From: DASRHY01 sp046765875
Lineage (GTDB): Bacteria; Actinomycetota; Actinomycetes; Propionibacteriales; Kribbellaceae
Length of the DNA: 12,137 nt
NCBI GenBank assembly: GCA_046765875.1
Contig: JBKPSJ010000339.1
Location: 1 to 12,137, forward strand
Reading direction: 5' to 3'
In this document: one piece after another, positions 8,140 to 12,137 of the stretch
How positions within the stretch are numbered: the first letter of the stretch is position 1
Layout: every line of letters begins with the position of its first letter
Position numbers and translations under genes: made by a program
The notes under the pieces: generated by a model
Database searches by the model: none
The model's input: the letters and a program-made list of their open reading frames with translations, nothing else
What the model was told of the DNA's origin: nothing

Positions 8140-9964
8140 CCTGTTACTCCGGCTGCTGGGGTTGTCGCTGGCCGTGGCGCTCGGTGCCGTCGGGGCGACC
8201 GCGGTGCTGGCGACGTACAGCACCGGTGCGCAGCTCAAGGGCGAACTCGACGCCTCGGCGTCGCTGCTCGAGGCCGACCAGTCGATCTTCGCCGAACTGA
8301 TGTCGTACGCCGGCAGTCATTCGGACTGGGGTGACGTCGACCAGGTGGTCCACCGGGCGGCCGAACGAACCGGCCGACGGGTCGCGGTCACCGCACCCGA
8401 CGGCACCGTGATCGCGGACTCCGCCCATGGCGCCGAGCTGCCGTCGGTGCCTTCGGCAACCATCGATGTCGCCGCCGGGACGTATGTTGTCGCGAAGGTC
8501 ACCACCGCGTACTCCGTCGGCAGGAAGGGTGTCGCCGGCGACGAGAAAGCCATGGCGACCGAAGGCGGGGACGTCGACTCACCGTACTGGCGGATGACAC
8601 CGTCCGAGCTGGCCAGCCGCCACGCGCTGGCGGCCGCGGCGGCGAACTGCCTGCGGTTGAAGGGCAAGTCCGCCTCGGTCGTCAAGAGTCCCGAGGGCGT
8701 GCCCATGCTGGCCATCGAGGTGCCGAAGACCGGCGGCGGCACCTTCATCGCGGACAAAGGCCAGCTTTACGACGACCCCTGCGTGCCGGACGAGCTGATG
8801 GCGCCGAGCGAGATGGCACAGCGCGTCGGCAAGCAGCAACTGGAGCTGACGGCTGCCTGCCTCGACAAGGCCGGGGTGAGCTACCAGTTCTCCTCCGTCC
8901 GCGGCGGGCTGCCGAGCGTTGTGCCGGCCGGAACCGGCAAGGCGGACGTACGGTTCGCGGAGTGCCAGCAGGCAGCGCGGACCGAGGCGCTGAAGCCGTA
9001 CGTCGCTTCGCCGGCCAAGCTCTACCTCGGTACGGCGGACCGGTTCAACGTGTTCAGTAGCGAAGGGCTGTTGCGAACGCTGGCGACGGCACTCGGCGTA
9101 CTGCTGCTGGCGGCGCTGGTGACCGTGTTCGCGGGACGCCGGCTGGTCCGCCCGATCCAGGCGCTGACCGATGCGGCGCAGCGGATGGCGACCGGCGACC
9201 GTGCGGCCCGGGTCCCGGTCAGCGGCAACGACGAGGTGTCCAGGCTCGGCCACGCGTTCAACGCGATGGCCTCGTCGATCGAGCGCAACGAGCAACAGCG
9301 ACGGGTGATGGTCAGCGATGTTGCGCACGAGTTGCGTACCCCGCTGAGCAACATCCGCGGCTACCTCGAAGCCGGTGAGGACGGTGTCGTACCGCTGGAC
9401 CGGACGCTGATCCGGTCGCTGCTGGAGGAGACCGCGCTGCTCGAGCGTCTGGTGTCGGACCTGCAGGAACTGGCGCTCGCCGACGCCGGCATGCTACGTC
9501 TGCATCCGGAGCAGCACGATGTCACCGAACTGGCACAGCAGGCGGTGGCGGCGCACCGTGCCCAGGCCGAGGCGGCCGGTGTCACGCTCGGGCTGTCCGC
9601 GACCGGACCGGCGATCACGACGGTCGACCCGGCGCGGATCCGGCAGGCGCTGGGCAACCTGGTCGCGAACGCGGTCAAGTTCACCCCGTCGGGCGGCAGC
9701 GTGTCGGTCTCGGTGCGCGGCGGCAGCGAGGGAGTCGAACTGTCGGTGACCGACACCGGGCCGGGAATCGGACCGGAACACCTGCCGCACCTGTTCGACC
9801 GGTTCTACCGGGCCGATCCCTCACGCAGCCGGAGCACCGGCGGGTCCGGGCTCGGACTGGCGATCACCAAACATCTGGTCGAGGCACACGACGGGTGGGT
9901 CGGCGTCAGCAGTACCCCGGGTCGCGGCTCGGTTTTCACGATTCGGCTGCCCGCCCGGCCCTGA
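8129..9964 (+). CDS. Sensor histidine kinase with cysteine-bearing extracellular domain
   Basis: Membrane sensor that phosphorylates the adjacent regulator, 611 residues. First membrane segment about 8-30; extracellular sensor about 31-314; second membrane segment about 316-335; HAMP about 336-388; dimerisation/H-box DVAHELRTPLSN with phospho-acceptor H400; then an ATPase domain with N-box LVANAVKFTP (N514), G1 DTGPGIG (from D542), F-box LFDRFYRAD and G2 GSGLGLAIT. The sensor is long. Its first half has the DWGDVDQVV and GRRVAVTAPDGTVIADS segments common in actinobacterial kinases; its second half carries exactly four cysteines: C174, C218, C244 and C279 (ANCLRLKG, DPCVPDE, AACLDKAG, AECQQAA). 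These resemble the cysteine contexts of the divergent lipoprotein. The ligand is unknown; exporter context suggests an envelope-active compound. Confidence 0.96.
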   Translation: MRRSLLLRLLGLSLAVALGAVGATAVLATYSTGAQLKGELDASASLLEADQSIFAELMSYAGSHSDWGDVDQVVHRAAERTGRRVAVTAPDGTVIADSAHGAELPSVPSATIDVAAGTYVVAKVTTAYSVGRKGVAGDEKAMATEGGDVDSPYWRMTPSELASRHALAAAAANCLRLKGKSASVVKSPEGVPMLAIEVPKTGGGTFIADKGQLYDDPCVPDELMAPSEMAQRVGKQQLELTAACLDKAGVSYQFSSVRGGLPSVVPAGTGKADVRFAECQQAARTEALKPYVASPAKLYLGTADRFNVFSSEGLLRTLATALGVLLLAALVTVFAGRRLVRPIQALTDAAQRMATGDRAARVPVSGNDEVSRLGHAFNAMASSIERNEQQRRVMVSDVAHELRTPLSNIRGYLEAGEDGVVPLDRTLIRSLLEETALLERLVSDLQELALADAGMLRLHPEQHDVTELAQQAVAAHRAQAEAAGVTLGLSATGPAITTVDPARIRQALGNLVANAVKFTPSGGSVSVSVRGGSEGVELSVTDTGPGIGPEHLPHLFDRFYRADPSRSRSTGGSGLGLAITKHLVEAHDGWVGVSSTPGRGSVFTIRLPARP

Positions 9965-9972
9965 GCTTTCCT

Positions 9973-9988
9973 GTCAACGACCGTTGAC
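9973..9988. promoter_or_regulatory. Palindromic operator candidate at the TetR gene start
   Basis: GTCAACG (9973-9979), spacer AC, CGTTGAC (9982-9988): a perfect 7-2-7 inverted repeat in a gap of only 26 nt between the kinase stop and the TetR ATG. Size and symmetry suit a TetR-type dimer. TATGGT at 9990-9995 could be a -10 element, placing the palindrome just upstream of it, as expected for autorepression. Confidence 0.6.
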
Positions 9989-9990
9989 CT

Positions 9991-10572
9991 ATGGTTGCCC
10001 ACGTGAGCGAGGCAGCAACGGTACGGCGGTCCGACCGGAGCCGGGCGGCGATCCTGGCCGCGGCGCGCGACCGGTTCGCCGCCGACGGATACGAGCGGGC
10101 GACGATCCGCGCGATCGCGGCCGACGCACAGATCGACCCGGCGATGGTGATGCGGTACTTCGGCAGCAAGGAGAAGCTGTTCGCCGCCGCGGCCGATTTC
10201 GATCTGCGGCTACCGGATCTCGCCGCGATCCCGCGCGAGCAGCTCGGTGAGGCGCTGGTGCGTCACTTCGTCGACCGGTGGGACGGCGACGGAACGCTGA
10301 CCGCGCTGCTCCGGGTCGGCGTCACGCACGAGTCCGCCGCGGAGCGGATGCGGGACATCTTCGCCAGCCAACTCGTCGCGCTGATGGCCGGATGGACCGG
10401 CGACGAGGCGGCCGCCAGGGTCCGAGCCGGGCTGGTGGCCAGTCAGATCCTCGGGCTCGCGCTGTGCCGGTACGTGTTGTCGCTGCCGCCGGTGGCCGCG
10501 CTGTCGCCCGACGAGGTGGTCAGCTGGCTCGGCCCGACCGTCCAGCGCTATCTCACCGCACCCGATCCATAG
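9991..10572 (+). CDS. TetR-family transcriptional regulator
   Basis: Ligand-responsive repressor of 193 residues, typical for the family. The N-terminal HTH spans about 15-60: SRAAILAAARDRFAADGYER, then TIRAIAADAQIDPAMVMRYF and GSKEKLFAAA, a clear TetR_N pattern. The rest is an all-helical ligand and dimer domain without recognisable ligand motifs; it shows the GVTHESAAERMRDIF and VASQILGLALCRYVL segments of a TetR_C domain common in actinobacteria. The start is uncertain. ATG 9991 is only 2 nt after the palindrome and has no ribosome site. GTG 10003 (four codons in) would suit a leaderless transcript with TATGGT at 9990-9995 as -10. It lies 35 nt before a small metal-binding-protein gene that it may co-regulate. 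Confidence 0.93.
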   Translation: MVAHVSEAATVRRSDRSRAAILAAARDRFAADGYERATIRAIAADAQIDPAMVMRYFGSKEKLFAAAADFDLRLPDLAAIPREQLGEALVRHFVDRWDGDGTLTALLRVGVTHESAAERMRDIFASQLVALMAGWTGDEAAARVRAGLVASQILGLALCRYVLSLPPVAALSPDEVVSWLGPTVQRYLTAPDP

Positions 10573-10607
10573 CTGTTCTTGTCGGACACCGGTGCCACGA
10601 TGACCGC

Positions 10608-11180
10608 ATGAGCGAGGTGCTGCCACTGATACCGGACGCGATCGACGACTTCGGCGCTTTGGTGGACCGCGTACCGGCGGACCGGTGGGACGCGCCGACG
10701 CCGTGCTCGGAGTGGTCGGTCCGGGACTTGGTCAACCACCTGGCCAGCGAGCACCTGTGGGCGCCGCATCTGCTGCGCGGCGAGACGATCGCCCAGGTCG
10801 GAGACCGCTACGACGGCGATGTACTCGGCGACGATCCGGCAGGGACATGGCGCCGGGCAGCGGCGGAGTCGTCGGAGGCATGGCGGGGTGCGAGGGCCGG
10901 TGAGGGGGTGCATGTCAGCTTTGGAGTGATCCCGCTGGTCGAGTACGCGGAGCAGATGTATCTCGACCTACTGGTGCACAGCTGGGATCTGGCCCGCGGA
11001 GCGGGCCTCGAGTATCCGATGGATCCGGCAGGGGCCGATCACGCCCTGGCGTATGTGACGCCGCACGTCGGCGAGTGGGGCGGAGCGTTCGCCCACCCGG
11101 TCAAGACCGACTCCGATTCGCCCGTCGACCGGCTGATCGCGATCACCGGCCGCGACCCCGACTGGACCACCCGCTCCTGA
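10608..11180 (+). CDS. TIGR03086-type DinB/maleylpyruvate-isomerase-like metal-binding protein
   Basis: 190 residues, normal for the family. The N-terminal four-helix DinB-like domain shows ALVDRVPADRWDAPTPCSEW and SVRDLVNHLASEH, with probable metal ligand H44, and the later LDLLVHSWDLARGAG helix with D120 and H124 in the usual D/E-x3-H arrangement. The C-terminus has the GRDPDW ending common in this group. Relatives include mycothiol-dependent maleylpyruvate isomerase, but most TIGR03086 proteins have no proven reaction, so isomerase activity should not be assumed. The start is ATG at 10608 without a Shine-Dalgarno; the longer open frame upstream overlaps the TetR gene and is out of character. 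It is co-oriented with the TetR gene and may be co-transcribed. Confidence 0.85.
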   Translation: MSEVLPLIPDAIDDFGALVDRVPADRWDAPTPCSEWSVRDLVNHLASEHLWAPHLLRGETIAQVGDRYDGDVLGDDPAGTWRRAAAESSEAWRGARAGEGVHVSFGVIPLVEYAEQMYLDLLVHSWDLARGAGLEYPMDPAGADHALAYVTPHVGEWGGAFAHPVKTDSDSPVDRLIAITGRDPDWTTRS

Positions 11181-11212
11181 GATTCTCGCCGCTGCTCGGT
11201 GCCGGCAAACAA

Positions 11213-11233
11213 GTGCCCAGAAATAGGGCATAA
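11213..11233 (+). other. Possible leader-peptide ORF (6 codons) before the HelD-type gene
   Basis: GTG at 11213 opens a six-codon frame, MPRNRA, ending at TAA (11231-11233), just before the terminator-like hairpin. TGCCC (11214-11218) can pair with GGGCA (11226-11230) inside it, and AGGGC (11225-11229) can instead pair with GCCCT (11238-11242), the 5' arm of that hairpin. This is the geometry of a translated attenuator leader. No Shine-Dalgarno is visible, so the frame may be chance. Confidence 0.3.
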
Positions 11234-11237
11234 AAAA

Positions 11238-11295
11238 GCCCTTCCTGCTATAGTTGAGATTCTGTCTATAGACGGGAAAGGCAGGCGTTTCTTTT
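11238..11295 (+). terminator. Terminator-like (attenuator) hairpin in the HelD-type leader
   Basis: 11238-11253 pairs with 11266-11282: GCC/GGC, one C-A mismatch, TTCC/GGAA, T-G, G-C, one bulged A (11272), then CTATAG/CTATAG, closing a 12-nt loop. That is 15 pairs in a region much richer in A and T than its surroundings. A T-rich tract (TTTCTTTT, 11288-11295) follows after 5 nt and runs into the TTG start at 11294. Position between the previous gene and the HelD-type start indicates attenuation or termination. The offset of the T-tract from the stem and the TATAGT-like string at 11249 (a possible -10) are reasons for caution. Confidence 0.5.
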
Positions 11296-12137
11296 GTCCC
11301 ACAGTAATAGTAACACCGTAGCGACGAAAACGTCAAGCAAAACCGAAATCGCCCACGAGCAGGAGTACCTGACGGTTCTCTACCAGCGGCTGGACGAGCT
11401 CCGGGCGACGACGGCGGCGCGGCACGCGGAGATCAAGCGCGGGCCGACGGTGGACAACCTGCAGGCGTACTCCGAGCGGGAGGCGTTCAACGAGCTGTAC
11501 GTCGACCGGTCTGCCGAGCTGGACGCTGCCGAGCGCAACCTGTGCTTCGGTCGGCTGGATCTCGACGACGGCGAGCGTCGCTACATCGGCCGTCTGGGCC
11601 TGCGCGACGCCGAACGCGAACAATTGCTGGTGGATTGGCGCGCTCCGGCATCGCAGCCGTTCTACCGTGCGACGCCGCTGGAGCGGTACGGCGTCACCCT
11701 GCGGCGGCATCTGCATACGGTCGGGCGCCGGGTAGTCGGGATCGACGACGACGTGCTCGACCTGGACTCCGTACCGGAGTCGGACGAGCCGCACCTGGCC
11801 GGGGAGGCGGCACTGCTGGCCTCGTTGCGGCGGAGCCGGACCGGCCGAATGGCCGATATCGTCGCGACCATCCAGGGTGACCAGGACCGGGTGATCCGGT
11901 CCGGCCTGAAAGGAATTCTCGTTGTCGAGGGTGGACCGGGAACGGGAAAGACGGTAGTGGCACTGCACCGCGCCGCGTACCTGCTGTATACGTACCGCGA
12001 CCAGCTCGCGAAGCGCGGGATTCTCGTGCTCGGCCCGAATGCGACGTTCATGCGGTACATCGACCAGGTGCTGCCCTCGCTGGGTGAGAACGACGTGGTA
12101 CTCGCGACGATCGGATCGCTTTTCCCCGGTGTGGACG
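11294..12137 (+). CDS. helD: HelD-family (UvrD-like) RNA-polymerase-associated ATPase, partial (N-terminal part)
   Basis: 281 codons are visible, continuing past the window; full family members are about 700 residues. Known members bind RNA polymerase and use ATP to release stalled or inactive enzyme from nucleic acid; some actinobacterial relatives (HelR) give rifamycin tolerance. Seen here: the N-terminal helical arm (EIAHEQEYLTVLYQRLDELR at about 19-38), the highly typical LCFGRLDLDDGERRYIGRLG and LLVDWRAPASQPFYRATP blocks, and Walker A GGPGTGKT at 213-220 followed by VALHRAAYLLY. The only in-frame start between the upstream stop (TGA 11255-11257) and the conserved arm is TTG 11294; the next is GTG 11450, too late. 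The residues just after the start are Ser/Asn/Thr-rich and AT-rich in codon use. It lies behind a possible attenuator. The subclass is not resolved. Confidence 0.9.
   Translation, partial: MSHSNSNTVATKTSSKTEIAHEQEYLTVLYQRLDELRATTAARHAEIKRGPTVDNLQAYSEREAFNELYVDRSAELDAAERNLCFGRLDLDDGERRYIGRLGLRDAEREQLLVDWRAPASQPFYRATPLERYGVTLRRHLHTVGRRVVGIDDDVLDLDSVPESDEPHLAGEAALLASLRRSRTGRMADIVATIQGDQDRVIRSGLKGILVVEGGPGTGKTVVALHRAAYLLYTYRDQLAKRGILVLGPNATFMRYIDQVLPSLGENDVVLATIGSLFPGVD

Noticed and set aside
10278..10607. N-terminal extension of the metal-binding protein overlapping the TetR gene
   Set aside because: The extension is Arg-rich antisense-like sequence in another frame of a well-supported TetR gene; the family begins at ATG 10608.
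10600..10611. Three-codon mini-ORF ATG ACC GCA TGA overlapping the ATG at 10608
   Set aside because: Too short to separate from chance, and it has no ribosome site.
11181..11293. Search for a rifamycin-associated element (19-bp inverted repeat) before the HelD-type gene
   Set aside because: No GGGGCTTG-type inverted repeat is seen; the only strong inverted repeat is the attenuator-like hairpin, which is AT-rich in its upper stem.

Overview
The window is very GC-rich DNA with actinobacterial gene style: GTG and TTG starts, 4-nt GTGA overlaps, starts without Shine-Dalgarno sites, and mycothiol-type enzyme relatives. The gene set would fit a soil actinomycete, perhaps a Kribbella-like member of the Propionibacteriales. 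That placement is inference, because the sequence carries no taxonomic marker.

Layout. (1) 1-2371: a GH51 alpha-L-arabinofuranosidase (minus strand, C-terminus cut by the window edge) diverges from a LacI-family regulator. The gap between them holds two near-identical LacI-type 12-mers, 22 bp apart. (2) 2372-2855: a gene-free stretch between convergent genes, filled with about 16 imperfect 19-bp tandem units and several hairpins. (3) 2856-7310: a tightly coupled minus-strand operon in the order lipoprotein, membrane-fusion/adaptor protein with a peptidoglycan-binding domain, ABC ATPase, MacB/FtsX-like permease. All three junctions are 4-nt GTGA overlaps. (4) 7311-7431: a divergent control region with 11-bp direct repeats facing each side. 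(5) 7432-9964: an OmpR-family response regulator and its sensor kinase, overlapping by 11 nt. (6) 9965-11180: a TetR regulator with a 7-2-7 palindrome at its start, then a small DinB/maleylpyruvate-isomerase-like metal-binding protein. (7) 11181-12137: an AT-rich leader with a possible tiny upstream ORF and a strong hairpin ending in a T-rich tract, leading into the N-terminal part of a HelD-family RNA-polymerase-associated ATPase (TTG start, cut by the window end).

How they work together. Regions 3 to 5 look like one unit: the kinase senses something at the cell surface, and the regulator probably binds the direct repeats and controls both its own operon and the exporter operon. The adaptor may anchor the MacAB-like exporter in the wall. 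The kinase sensor domain and the lipoprotein both carry four cysteines in short look-alike contexts, suggesting a shared fold or ligand. The second notable element is the helD leader, whose arms can form mutually exclusive hairpins like a ribosome-controlled attenuator. The arabinofuranosidase/LacI pair is an ordinary sugar-responsive module.
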